A DNA stretch of 64,000 nt, from contig CACZQN010000049.1 of assembly GCA_902783375.1 (NCBI GenBank), positions 39,620-103,619 on the forward strand, given 5' to 3'. The position numbers were made by a program, and so were the translations under genes. Positions 49,659 through 58,195 of the stretch are shown in pieces (the first letter of the stretch is position 1; each line of letters starts with the position of its first letter). The notes beneath the pieces were generated by a model, which was given only the letters and a program-made list of their open reading frames with translations, searched no databases and was not told the origin of the DNA. The DNA is from an uncultured Lachnospiraceae bacterium. Its GTDB lineage: Bacteria > Bacillota > Clostridia > Lachnospirales > Lachnospiraceae.

Positions 49659-50588
49659 TTATTTCAGGAAGCCGTTGACGATCTGCTCTTCCGCTTCTGC
49701 TTCCGTCAAGCCCAGGGTCATCAGCTTGATGATCTGATCGCCTGCGATCTTGCCGATGGCAGCCTCGTGCACGAGGGCTGCATCCACATTGTTCGCCTCA
49801 AGGCCCGGAACCGCCAGGATTCTTCCCTGGTCCATGATGATGGAATCACACTCGGTGTGACCGGAGCAGGCAGCATTCCCGATGAGCTTTGCATCAAACT
49901 TCTGATAGGAATGATCTCTTGCAACCGAACGGGAAACAACATCCGCGCTGCAGCCCTCGCCGTTCATGTTAACGACATAGGTGCTGATCGCGTTCTGGTC
50001 CCCATGGGTCATCAGACGCTCTCTGACAACCAGCTTTGCGCCTGCAGCAAGTTCTGCGGTGGTGGTACGGGTTGTATCATCCACGCCCTTGATCTGGACC
50101 ATCTCCATCTCAACGGAGCTGTTCTCTTCCTGGTAGACCTCGGTGCCCGGATTCAGGATCCGCTTGCCGGCACCGTCACCGGAACCATAGTGCTTCTCGA
50201 CGTACTTGACCTTTGCATTCTTTCCGACAAAGAAGCGGTGGATGCCGTCGTGCTCCGAATCCTTCGGTCCGCAGTTGTCGATACCGCAGCCGGCAACGAT
50301 GATCACGTCCGCATCCTCGCCGATATAGAAGTCATTGTACACCAGTTCCTTCAGACCACTCTGGGTCATGACGACCGGAATGTGCACACTCTCATTCTTG
50401 GTTCCCGGCTTGATCTTCACGGTCAGGCCCTGGCCGTCTTCCCGCGGGATGATCTCGATATTCTCTGTGGACTCTCTGCCCGCAGATTCCCCGTTCGCAC
50501 GGATATTATATGCTCCCTCCGGAACACTGTGCAGATCTGCGACCTCCATCAGAAGCCGCATCTGGATTTCATCTAATTTCTTTGCCAT
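49659..50588 (-). CDS. SufB/SufD-like Fe-S scaffold of a minimal SUF system
   Basis: 309 aa from the ATG at 50588 (AGGTGG upstream), much shorter than SufB (about 470). It has the SufBD beta-helix core with 'VVMTQSGLKELVYNDFYIGEDADVIIVAGCG' (parts), 'HYGSGDGAGKRILNPGTEVY', 'DVVSRSVARDHSYQKFD' and 'GHTECDSIIMD', including the Cys of GHTEC. With the ATPase encoded just upstream it forms the two-gene minimal SUF-like (SMS-type) machinery known from anaerobes and archaea, which lacks SufS, SufU and SufD. It assembles or transfers Fe-S clusters in the cytoplasm. Confidence 0.87.
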   Translation of the reverse strand: MAKKLDEIQMRLLMEVADLHSVPEGAYNIRANGESAGRESTENIEIIPREDGQGLTVKIKPGTKNESVHIPVVMTQSGLKELVYNDFYIGEDADVIIVAGCGIDNCGPKDSEHDGIHRFFVGKNAKVKYVEKHYGSGDGAGKRILNPGTEVYQEENSSVEMEMVQIKGVDDTTRTTTAELAAGAKLVVRERLMTHGDQNAISTYVVNMNGEGCSADVVSRSVARDHSYQKFDAKLIGNAACSGHTECDSIIMDQGRILAVPGLEANNVDAALVHEAAIGKIAGDQIIKLMTLGLTEAEAEEQIVNGFLK

Positions 50589-50607
50589 GACTGATCCCAC
50601 CTTCCTT

Positions 50608-51354
50608 TCACATTCCCGGAGTTGCTGCAAGAACCGAGCATTCCTGCACAGCAGAATCCGTACCGATCAGTGTCGGAAGGATCTCGTCCCTTGTCCCGAC
50701 CGCATCAATTCTGCCATCCCGGAGCACCACGATCTCATCCGCGATATTCAGGATTCTCTCCTGATGGGAAATGATCAGAATCGAACTGTCCTCGATCTTC
50801 TCGCGCATCCCCTCAAATACCGAGATCAGGTTCTGGAAGCTCCAGAGGTCAATCCCTGCCTCCGGCTCATCAAAGACGGACAGCTTCGATCCCTTTGCAA
50901 GGACCGTCGCAATTTCGATTCTCTTCAGCTCACCGCCGGACAGGCTCGCATTCACCTCGCGGTTAATATAATCTCTCGCACACATACCAACTTCCGAGAG
51001 ATACTTGCACGCTGCCGCGATGGAGATATGCTTCCCGGTTGCCAGACGGATCAGATCCAGTACCTGCAGTCCCTTGAACTTCACCGGCTGCTGGAACGCA
51101 AAGCCGATTCCCTTCTTCGCACGGTCCGTGATCGACATGTCGGTGATATCCTCACCGTCAAAAAGAATTCTGCCGGAAGTCGGCTTCTCAATTCCTGCGA
51201 TCAGGCGGGCAAGGGTCGACTTTCCGCCGCCGTTCGGGCCGGTGATCACGACCAGCTCCCTGTCCGGAATCACAAGGCTGACATCCCGGATAATCTCTTT
51301 ATCCCCTTCGACATTCTCATCCACTGCAAAGGAAATATTCTTTAATTCGAGCAT
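50608..51354 (-). CDS. SufC-like ATPase of a minimal SUF system
   Basis: 248 aa ABC ATPase: Walker A GPNGGGKS (39-46), Q-loop 'FAFQQPVKFKG', signature 'SLSGGELKR' (137-145), Walker B 'LSVFDEPEAGIDLWS' (E163) and H-loop 'ISHQ'. 'DEPEAGIDLW' and 'QQPVKFKGL' are characteristic of SufC rather than of transporter ATPases. It powers the SufB-like scaffold 19 bases downstream. It begins 16 bases after araB, so may be read from that transcript or from an unseen internal promoter. Confidence 0.9.
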   Translation of the reverse strand: MLELKNISFAVDENVEGDKEIIRDVSLVIPDRELVVITGPNGGGKSTLARLIAGIEKPTSGRILFDGEDITDMSITDRAKKGIGFAFQQPVKFKGLQVLDLIRLATGKHISIAAACKYLSEVGMCARDYINREVNASLSGGELKRIEIATVLAKGSKLSVFDEPEAGIDLWSFQNLISVFEGMREKIEDSSILIISHQERILNIADEIVVLRDGRIDAVGTRDEILPTLIGTDSAVQECSVLAATPGM

Positions 51355-51370
51355 TCTGTTCTCCTCTCTA

Positions 51371-53080
51371 TCATCGCACCAATGCCGTTTCTTTCATCGT
51401 CATCAGTGTTTTCATCACATCATTCTCGCCCCGTCCGAAATAATCGTGCAGGCGGTTGTACTCCGCATAAAGGCGGTCATAGACTACATGGTTCCCGTCA
51501 TCCGGCTCGTAGACATACGGTTCCGTATGTCCCATCGTCCGGATCGCCGATGCCAGGTCCGGATGTCCGCCCCGCTCTTTTCCGGCACAGGCGGCAGCAA
51601 AGATCGCCGATCCCAGCGCAGACCCTTCCGGTGCCTTTGCAATGTGGATCTTCTTTCCCGTCACATCCGCATAGATCTGCATGAACAGCGCATTCTTTCT
51701 CGCAATCCCGCCGGTCGCATACAGTTCCCGGACCGGAATGCCTGCCTGTTCATAGGAGTCGATGATCTCCCGGATTCCAAAGGCAAGCGCCTCAATCAGC
51801 GCACGGTAGATCTCCTCCGGTTTCGTTTCAAGCGTCAGCCCCAGGATCACGCCGGAAAGTCCCGTATCCACCAGCACCGATCGGTTCCCGTTGAACCAGT
51901 CCATCACCAGAAGGCCTGTTCCTCCCGGACGGATATTTTCTGCCTTCTCGGTCAGCAGTTCGTGGATGGAGAGCCCTCTCTTCTCTGCCTCCTCCTGATA
52001 TGCTGCAGGAACCATGTGACCGACAAAGAAGGAAAGCACATCACCGACCGCGCTCTGACCGGATTCATAGCCGTAAAAGCCCGGCAGCACGCCGTCCTTC
52101 ACGATCCCGAACACACCCTCCACCGGGCGGCTGTCTCTGTCGATCAGAATCGTGCAGCAGGATGTCCCGAGGATCATCAGCATCGCATGCTCATCCATGA
52201 TCCCGAGCGTCGGGAACGCAACATGGGCATCGATATTGGCTGCAGCGACCGGAATCCCTGCAGGCAGGCCAAGTTCTTCAGCAACTTCTTTCAGCAGGAA
52301 GCCGGCACACTCTCCCAGAGAGACCACCTTCCGTTCCGGCTCCGCATCCTCTCCATCTGTACCGTAGATCTTCGCAAATACACCTTCAAAGCCCTCTTCC
52401 ACAGCGGAAAGAAAAGCCGGTGTGATGGAAGGATCCTCTTCCGAATGCAGGAGCTTATAACCGAGCGGTCCACGGCTCGCCGTAAACACGCCCGTCAGCA
52501 GATAGGCAACATAGTCACCGATCTCCATGAAGTAATGCGCCGCATCGAAGATCTCTCTGTCTTCCCGGAAGATCTCTAAGAGCTTCGGCAGCATCCATTC
52601 TGCGTTGATCTTTCCGCCGGTCCGCTCAAGAAACACTTCATGTCTTCCTTTTGCGATCCCTGTCAGATCATCTGCAGCGGCCTGCGCATGGTGGTGCTTC
52701 CAGAGCTTCATAAAGGCATGCGGCCGGTCCGGAAAGGCTTTGCAGAGCGGCACCCCGCCTGCATCCACAGGCAGAAATGTTGACGACGTCGCATCAATCC
52801 CGATTCCGACGATCTGCTCTTTCCCGATTCCCTTCGCAGCAGCCTCTTTCGCAGCTTCTCTGACCGTCTGCCACAGCGCCTCCCGGTAGTCATCCACAGC
52901 CGCCAGGCAGAAATGCTCCGGCAGAACCACATCCGTCTCCGGAAGTCTCTCCGTGATCACACCGTGCGGATAGGAAAAGGACGACTGGCATACTACCGTG
53001 CCGTCCGTGACATCCGCCACGACTGCTCTTGCCGAAAGCGTACCGAAATCAATTCCGATGGTATAATGATGTTTATCCAT
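51371..53080 (-). CDS. araB: Ribulokinase (FGGY family)
   Basis: 569 aa. ATP-dependent phosphorylation of L-ribulose to L-ribulose 5-phosphate in arabinose use. FGGY features: N-terminal 'IGIDFGTLSARAVVAD' phosphate loop, 'GIGIDATSSTFLPVD', 'KINAEWMLPK' and C-terminal 'ATGGIARKNALFMQIYADV'. The length (about 560-570) and 'WFNGNRSVLVDT' are typical of AraB rather than xylulokinase or glycerol kinase. It lies 10 bases after araM. araA and araD are not in the window. Confidence 0.92.
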   Translation of the reverse strand: MDKHHYTIGIDFGTLSARAVVADVTDGTVVCQSSFSYPHGVITERLPETDVVLPEHFCLAAVDDYREALWQTVREAAKEAAAKGIGKEQIVGIGIDATSSTFLPVDAGGVPLCKAFPDRPHAFMKLWKHHHAQAAADDLTGIAKGRHEVFLERTGGKINAEWMLPKLLEIFREDREIFDAAHYFMEIGDYVAYLLTGVFTASRGPLGYKLLHSEEDPSITPAFLSAVEEGFEGVFAKIYGTDGEDAEPERKVVSLGECAGFLLKEVAEELGLPAGIPVAAANIDAHVAFPTLGIMDEHAMLMILGTSCCTILIDRDSRPVEGVFGIVKDGVLPGFYGYESGQSAVGDVLSFFVGHMVPAAYQEEAEKRGLSIHELLTEKAENIRPGGTGLLVMDWFNGNRSVLVDTGLSGVILGLTLETKPEEIYRALIEALAFGIREIIDSYEQAGIPVRELYATGGIARKNALFMQIYADVTGKKIHIAKAPEGSALGSAIFAAACAGKERGGHPDLASAIRTMGHTEPYVYEPDDGNHVVYDRLYAEYNRLHDYFGRGENDVMKTLMTMKETALVR

Positions 53081-53090
53081 AGCGATTCAC

Positions 53091-54449
53091 TCAGGCAAAT
53101 GCCGCCAGCAGAAGTTCCTTCATCTCATCGAGTTTCCCGATATCCCACAGGAACTGCAGGATGGTATAGCGGTCACGCAGCTCCTTCGCATAGAGGATAC
53201 CATCCTCCACGTACTGTCTCGAAACACCGACCTGATCCGGTCTGACCGGCGCTCCGAGCGCCTTCAGTCTGTCTTCGATCAGGGATGCATCCGGTGCCGA
53301 AGCCGCCAGTTTCTGAATCAGATCCCAGCGCTCTTCGATCTTTGACAGTCTCTTCCGCAGCTTCTCCGGATCATTCTTCCCCGCCTTCTTCTCCAGCGCG
53401 ATGATCATCGGCGCACCCTGGCGGTAGACCCGGTTCATCTCCTCTGCCCATTCATCAAAAGAAGGTCTCCTGTCAATTCCTGCAAGCAGCGCCGCGAAAT
53501 CAGGCCTCTCCATCTTTGCCAGTTCATTGTAGAGCCGCAGCATCATCACGGTCCCGATCCCGACCTTCGTCCCATGCAGGACTGCCGGAATGCCGTCAAA
53601 CAGGAACTGCATCTCAAAGAAATGCGAGATGTGATGCTCCGCCCCGGAGGCCGGTCTCGAATTTCCCGTGAAATCCATTGCCATGCCGGACAGAACCAGT
53701 CCCTCCGTCAGCGTCTTCACATCCTCCGCTTTCCGCTCGGTCAGATGCTCCGCCGCCTGCATGGTCTTGTCGATGGCATCCCGCATGATTCCCTCGATCG
53801 TCTCGCAGTAATACTCATCATTGACCAGATGCGACAGCTTCCAGTCCGTGAGGCAGTTATATTTCCCGAGAATATCCCCGACACCGGCCGAAAGCATCGG
53901 CATCGGCGCCGCAGCCAGGACATCCAGGTCACCGACCAGCGCGATCGGCGCATGCGCCGGAAATGTGATCTTCATATGGTTCTGGATCAGCGGAGCAACC
54001 CCGCTCACACAGCCGTCCATCGACGGTGCCGTCAGAACCAGCATGAACGGAAGCCCCGTGATATAGGACAGGTATCTTCCCAGATCATTGATCGTCCCGG
54101 TCCCGATCGAGATCACCAGGTCCGTCTCCTTCGGAAATGCCATACAGACACTGCCGAAAGCATATTCATCCGCAGGCAGATCACCGACTTTCGGACTTTC
54201 AAGAATGATCTTCTCAAAAGAACAGCCGGCCGCATCAAGCACAGCAAACACATCCTTTGCACAGGCTTCACAGGTATGCGTATCACAGATCAGATACGGA
54301 TGACTCTTTCCCAGTTCCTGAAGAAGCCCCGGAATCTGCCGGATCGCCCCCTTCTCCAGAATCATCCTCGAAAAATGCGTCTCATGTGTTCTGCCACAGG
54401 CACATGCAAACGAAGCACCAAGCAAATCTTTGATTTCATGTGTATTCAT
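53091..54449 (-). CDS. araM: Glycerol-1-phosphate dehydrogenase, AraM/EgsA type
   Basis: 452 aa from the ATG at 54449 (AAAGGGG seven bases upstream; the frame is open to 54506 without a ribosome site). Group III iron-containing-alcohol-dehydrogenase fold: NAD(P) motif 'ISIGTGTINDLGRY', 'LTAPSMDGCVSGVAP', and metal ligands in 'SGAEHHISHFFEMQ' and 'LHGTKVGIGT'. Bacillus AraM reduces dihydroxyacetone phosphate to sn-glycerol 1-phosphate and lies in its arabinose operon, as here beside araB. Residues 355-452 are an AraM-specific helical tail. The first 40 residues contain 'CACGRTH', perhaps another metal site. Confidence 0.9.
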   Translation of the reverse strand: MNTHEIKDLLGASFACACGRTHETHFSRMILEKGAIRQIPGLLQELGKSHPYLICDTHTCEACAKDVFAVLDAAGCSFEKIILESPKVGDLPADEYAFGSVCMAFPKETDLVISIGTGTINDLGRYLSYITGLPFMLVLTAPSMDGCVSGVAPLIQNHMKITFPAHAPIALVGDLDVLAAAPMPMLSAGVGDILGKYNCLTDWKLSHLVNDEYYCETIEGIMRDAIDKTMQAAEHLTERKAEDVKTLTEGLVLSGMAMDFTGNSRPASGAEHHISHFFEMQFLFDGIPAVLHGTKVGIGTVMMLRLYNELAKMERPDFAALLAGIDRRPSFDEWAEEMNRVYRQGAPMIIALEKKAGKNDPEKLRKRLSKIEERWDLIQKLAASAPDASLIEDRLKALGAPVRPDQVGVSRQYVEDGILYAKELRDRYTILQFLWDIGKLDEMKELLLAAFA

Positions 54450-54508
54450 GACACTGCCCCTTTCCACATCCGGCTGCGCACAATCCGATCCCTGCGCATA
54501 CATCATTC

Positions 54509-54538
54509 ATCATACCATAAGATCTTGCCTTTCTTCAA
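54509..54538 (-). promoter_or_regulatory. Promoter of the araM-araB(-smsCB) unit
   Basis: Minus strand TTGAAG (54538-54533), 18 bases, TATGAT (54514-54509), 60 bases before the araM ATG. Confidence 0.55.
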
Positions 54539-54566
54539 GTGTTTCGGTACAATAAAACGAACAACC

Positions 54567-54683
54567 ATGTTCCTCATCGAGGAGGACGGCGCCGCTATGG
54601 GCATCGACCTGACGAAGAAAGACTTCTGGGAAGCAAGCCTCGCTTCCATCGCAGAAGAAATCGAGGAATTCTGCGGCCTGTAA
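54567..54683 (+). pseudogene. 3' stub of an M3-family oligoendopeptidase gene
   Basis: A 38-codon frame ends MGIDLTKKDFWEASLASI-AEEIEEFCGL-stop, which looks like the C-terminus of an M3-family oligoendopeptidase, and it is followed by a good terminator. No upstream homologous sequence is found: it is cut where the araM promoter begins (before about 54567). There is no ribosome site or promoter of its own. Best read as the remains of a deletion or replacement event. The family call rests on a short segment. Confidence 0.5.
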
Positions 54684-54730
54684 GCCGCTGATTGCATCAC
54701 TTCGCACCATACAATACTAAATGCCACAAA

Positions 54731-54776
54731 AAAGGCTGTGAAAAACGATTTTTCGTTTTTCACAGCCCATTTTTTA
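54731..54776. terminator. Bidirectional terminator
   Basis: GGCTGTGAAAAACGA (54734-54748) pairs exactly with TCGTTTTTCACAGCC (54753-54767); A run before and T run after. It serves thiT on the minus strand and formerly the peptidase gene on the plus strand. Confidence 0.9.
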
Positions 54777-54801
54777 ACTCAAAACCTGTAACTCTGCTCC
54801 T

Positions 54802-55494
54802 TTACAGGGTCTGTTTAACCTGCAGCAGTGCCTTTTTGACTGGCGGCAGACTGATGATGATGATCGTAATGACAGCCTCTGCCAGCAGATATGCACCGTT
54901 GTATGCCAGGGAATACGGCAGCGGAGCCCAGCCCTCCCATGCGTACTCACCGAAGAAAATCCAGCCAGAAAGCACGGCAAAGAAATATCTTCCAAGCACG
55001 CCTGCGATATACCCCTTCAGCAGGCCATTCTTCGACTTCCAGAAGAATCCGGCAAGGCCTAATCCTGCAAATGCAAGCGGATAATCCACCAGTACCTGCA
55101 GCGGGAACAGGATATACGGCCCCATAATCAGCTGCAGGATCCCGTATGCTGCACCGGTCATAATGCCGGTTTTCGGTCCATACCAGTAGCCGATCAGGAC
55201 GATGAAGAGCATACTGCAGAGAGTGACGGAACCGCCGAACGGGAATTCATACAGCTTGATCATCGAGGTAACGACAGCCAGTGCCATCGCAGCCGCACAA
55301 TAAACCAACTGTTTTGTCTTAACTGTGGCATTCCCATCTTTTCTGAGAAGATACGCCGCTGCGGCAATCAGACCGATCATCAGGACGATCAGGCCGATAT
55401 AGCCCAGGGTGGTGAGACTGTAGTCTCCGTCTTCCGGATTGAGGGTGACGAAAACACCCACCAGTGCCGGCAGCTGTAGCATGATTTTCTGCAT
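54802..55494 (-). CDS. thiT: Thiamine-specific ECF transporter S component ThiT
   Basis: 230 aa, very hydrophobic. The core (about 60-225) matches ThiT: 'QLVYCAAAMALAVVTSMIKLYEFPFGGSVTL', 'GYWYGPKTGIMTGAAYGILQLIMGPYIL' and 'YPLAFAGLGLAGFF' (each quoted here only as landmarks within runs of fewer than 32 residues). It has an extra N-terminal helix compared with the usual 190-aa protein. It binds thiamine and docks on a shared EcfAA'T energizer, not in the window. Expression is controlled by the TPP riboswitch just upstream. Confidence 0.92.
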   Translation of the reverse strand: MQKIMLQLPALVGVFVTLNPEDGDYSLTTLGYIGLIVLMIGLIAAAAYLLRKDGNATVKTKQLVYCAAAMALAVVTSMIKLYEFPFGGSVTLCSMLFIVLIGYWYGPKTGIMTGAAYGILQLIMGPYILFPLQVLVDYPLAFAGLGLAGFFWKSKNGLLKGYIAGVLGRYFFAVLSGWIFFGEYAWEGWAPLPYSLAYNGAYLLAEAVITIIIISLPPVKKALLQVKQTL

Positions 55495-55648
55495 AAAAAA
55501 ACCTCCTTGTCAACGCAAAGAGGGGGTCCATAAACTTAACGCTTCCTTACGCCGGTACGAACCGGATCAAGTAATAAGGGTCAGGGCAGATCAGACGCGT
55601 CATGCACACGTCAGCCTGTCTCATCTCAGCCTGTGGCGCCCCCAGCTC
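55495..55648 (-). promoter_or_regulatory. TPP (thiamine pyrophosphate) riboswitch with combined terminator/SD hairpin
   Basis: Aptamer about 55648-55541 on the minus strand with the diagnostic segments GGGGGCGCC, CTGAGAT (55629-55623), ACCCTT, TTGATCCGG (around 55569-55562) and GTAAGGAAGC. Downstream, CCTCTTTG (55523-55516) pairs with CAAGGAGG (55509-55502) to give an 8-bp hairpin that contains the thiT ribosome site and is followed by seven T residues up to the ATG. TPP binding should therefore switch off thiT by termination, by hiding the ribosome site, or both. Confidence 0.93.
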
Positions 55649-55663
55649 AATTTAACATGGACT

Positions 55664-55692
55664 ATCATACTCATTCATACCTTATTTGTCAA
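55664..55692 (-). promoter_or_regulatory. Promoter of the TPP riboswitch-thiT transcript
   Basis: Minus strand TTGACA (55692-55687), 17 bases, TATGAT (55669-55664); close to consensus. Confidence 0.8.
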
Positions 55693-55718
55693 GAAGGCAA
55701 ATAAAAAACCACTACCCA

Positions 55719-56528
55719 CTAATCCCTGTCACTCTCTCCCGTCCTGTAGTTGATCCGGATCCCTGGCTGAACGTTGTAGACGAAGACATGGAAGCAGACA
55801 CCTCTTCCGTAATCCTCCACCGAATACGCTTCCATCTCCACGCCTCTTGCAAGCAGTTCCTTTCCCTTAAAATAAGGTGTTACCCGGTACAGCACATGAT
55901 TCCTGGTATCATCGAGGTACTGCATGACTTCCTCTTCATAAGGCAGCATAGTCACGGTATTCATATGCCTTGTCCCGGTGATCAGGTTCTGCGCATTCGC
56001 ATTCTCCCCCGTCAGCGCATAGGCCAGCAGATGCGAACGGTTGTAAAGATAGGGCGGATCCGAATCAATCACATCCTCGTACTTCTCCTGCACCCAGCCG
56101 GTCGGCCTGATATGCCCGATCTCGCCGCGGGGTTCCGTCGGCATCATCGACCGGTCCAGCATCGCAACTGCGGAGCCACATCTGCCGAGCGCATCCAGTT
56201 CGGCATAGTTCTCGCCAGTAATGTGTTCCAGATCATAGGCCGTAAAATTCGGCTGGTTATCATTCAGAACGATCACATCACTGCCCGCATAATCCGCAAT
56301 GCCTTCCAATGCACATGTCGGATAGGACGGCTCATTGGCAGAAAGCACGGCATACCGCGCAGGGATGGTTCTGGAATTCCTTCCGCGGATTACTATGATC
56401 ACCATCCCTGCTACAAGGCACACAGCCAGGAGGGCAAGAATCATTCTTGACACCTGATCCCAGCTGCGGTACCACTTCTGTTTCCCGCGATATCGCCTGT
56501 ACGGATTATTCTTTTGCTGCAGCAGCAA
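55719..56528 (-). CDS. Membrane-anchored DNA/RNA non-specific endonuclease
   Basis: 269 aa from a TTG at 56528 (GAGG upstream), overlapping the preceding gene by 23 bases; no ATG occurs before residue 29. A basic N-terminus and one helix (about 28-48) place the nuclease domain outside. The beta-beta-alpha metal motif is 'LYNRSHLLAYALTGENANAQN' region with general base His166 and metal ligand Asn in 'NANAQNLITG', as in streptococcal-type surface nucleases. It would degrade extracellular nucleic acid for nutrition, biofilm control or DNA uptake. Last gene of the GNAT-MBL-nuclease unit. Confidence 0.88.
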   Translation of the reverse strand: MLLQQKNNPYRRYRGKQKWYRSWDQVSRMILALLAVCLVAGMVIIVIRGRNSRTIPARYAVLSANEPSYPTCALEGIADYAGSDVIVLNDNQPNFTAYDLEHITGENYAELDALGRCGSAVAMLDRSMMPTEPRGEIGHIRPTGWVQEKYEDVIDSDPPYLYNRSHLLAYALTGENANAQNLITGTRHMNTVTMLPYEEEVMQYLDDTRNHVLYRVTPYFKGKELLARGVEMEAYSVEDYGRGVCFHVFVYNVQPGIRINYRTGESDRD

Positions 56529-57336
56529 TCTCTTCTACCTCTTCTCTGTAAGCGAAGATACTCGCTCCGCCAAACCGCACACGGCAGACTTTCGCACTGT
56601 CCGGAGCATTTTCAATATACTTGTGGTTCAGACCTTCATCAATCTGCGGCTTTCCTGCGAAAATGGAATCCACAAGGCCGACATAGTCGAGCAGATACTC
56701 CTTCGCGATCGGTGCACCGTTGTGGTTCGGGAGCAGCAGCGTGTGTTCGTCACACAGCGCATAGAGGCGCTCCGCATTCTCTTTCATATTCTGCAGTCTG
56801 ACAGCCAGATCTTTCTCCTTACTGAGATTCATCAGTGTCTGTCCGGACTCGAACTCATCCCCGGAGAAGATCATATTGTACGTCTCATCATAGAAGAAAA
56901 GAGAACTGTTGCAGTGTGCAACCTTCGCTCTCAGCGTCCTGATCACACGGCCGCCCAGGTCAAAGGTATAACCATCGCCGATGATGACCTTTTCGTAATC
57001 CGGATATGGGAATCGCTCATCATTCTCTCTCCAGCCGTCAGAAGTATCCTTCTCCCAGTTGTCAGCGATGTACACCTTCTCCCACTCGGCATTTCCACCG
57101 TAATGATCCAGATGAAAATGGGTGTTCACCACGATGACCGGTTTGTCCGTCAGTTTTTCAACATAGCTCCGCAGATCCCCCTGACCATACCCGGTGTCGA
57201 TCAGCATGGCTGTATCTTCTCCCTCGAGAAGATAGATGTTCTGGGAACCACCCATGAAATTGATCAGCCAGGTATTCTTCGTCAGCATCCATCCGGAATA
57301 ATACCCAAAATTCTGATTTGTGTTTGCTTTTGGCAT
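56506..57336 (-). CDS. Metallo-beta-lactamase fold hydrolase
   Basis: 276 aa. Zinc motif His73-x-His75-x-Asp77-His78 (THFHLDHYGG), further ligands in 'AKVAHCNSSLFF' (His), 'FSGDEFESG' (Asp) and 'LLPNHNGAPI' (His). Belongs to the glyoxalase-II-like MBL hydrolases; cytoplasmic as no signal peptide is visible. Substrate unknown. Begins 3 bases after the GNAT gene and overlaps the nuclease gene, so the three are translated together. Confidence 0.88.
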   Translation of the reverse strand: MPKANTNQNFGYYSGWMLTKNTWLINFMGGSQNIYLLEGEDTAMLIDTGYGQGDLRSYVEKLTDKPVIVVNTHFHLDHYGGNAEWEKVYIADNWEKDTSDGWRENDERFPYPDYEKVIIGDGYTFDLGGRVIRTLRAKVAHCNSSLFFYDETYNMIFSGDEFESGQTLMNLSKEKDLAVRLQNMKENAERLYALCDEHTLLLPNHNGAPIAKEYLLDYVGLVDSIFAGKPQIDEGLNHKYIENAPDSAKVCRVRFGGASIFAYREEVEEIAAAAKE

Positions 57337-57339
57337 AGT

Positions 57340-58116
57340 TTATCTCCCTTCTATTTTCATTGCCTCTGTTTCCACCCAGGCGGGCTTGAACCCACAGTTG
57401 ATGGCGATATTCTGAGATCTTGTATTTGCTGCTGCCGTACCGTAGAAAGGTACATCGCCCATCTCCATGATCTTGTTTTTTAACAGTGTCACCAGATAAG
57501 AGCCGATTCCTTTTGAGCGGTACTCAGGCAGAACATCGATTCCGATCTGCTGCCAGTGCGGTGCATCCTCGGAGCAGCCGGCCATTCCCATGATCGTATC
57601 CCCATCCAGAGCGATGACCACAATCCGGTCCGGACGCGCAGGACACGGTTCCGGATAAGCAATCGCATTCGGGAAACGCGGATCTCCGTAGAAAGGCGTT
57701 ATCTCATCGTCGTAAAGCCATCTGACCGGCCAGCGCTCCTCCACCCTGACATCCCTGCACGGCAGGAACATATGATGTGTCGGTGCCATCTGATAACCAT
57801 AAGCTTTCAGCAAATCATTCAGTTTGATCAGATTATGCAGTTCAAAAAGCCAATGTCCTTCTTTATCCTTGACCAGCTCACGCAGAGCATCGTGCAGACA
57901 CGCATCAGCGGTAATGACTGTATTCCCTCCCAGCGTCGCCATCTCCAGAAAAGGTTTATCCGGGCTATAGCTTCTCCTGCCCTCATTGAATGCTGAAACG
58001 GTGACCATATTCTCTTTCGCACAGAGATCCTCCGGGCTGCAGTTGAGATCCAGGGATAACTGCTTCAGAAGCCGTTCGGTGTAGTATTGAAACATAGAAA
58101 CCGTATTGTAGGACAT
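57340..58116 (-). CDS. GNAT family N-acetyltransferase
   Basis: 258 aa. The C-terminal half carries the acetyl-CoA motif 'IGIDVLPEYRSKGIGSYLV' (Q/RxxGxG/A form RSKGIG) and 'NTRSQNIAINCGFKPAW'. The N-terminal 120 residues are a separate region ('DACLHDALRELVKDKEGHWL') of unknown role, a layout seen in several clostridial GNATs. Acetyl acceptor unknown. First gene of a three-gene unit with MBL and nuclease. Confidence 0.88.
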   Translation of the reverse strand: MSYNTVSMFQYYTERLLKQLSLDLNCSPEDLCAKENMVTVSAFNEGRRSYSPDKPFLEMATLGGNTVITADACLHDALRELVKDKEGHWLFELHNLIKLNDLLKAYGYQMAPTHHMFLPCRDVRVEERWPVRWLYDDEITPFYGDPRFPNAIAYPEPCPARPDRIVVIALDGDTIMGMAGCSEDAPHWQQIGIDVLPEYRSKGIGSYLVTLLKNKIMEMGDVPFYGTAAANTRSQNIAINCGFKPAWVETEAMKIEGR

Positions 58117-58195
58117 GAACTACCTCCTCTCTGTCCTCTCTGGCAGATGACAAATGATCTGTAAAAATACCACAATACGATCCGACGCCGGTTGG

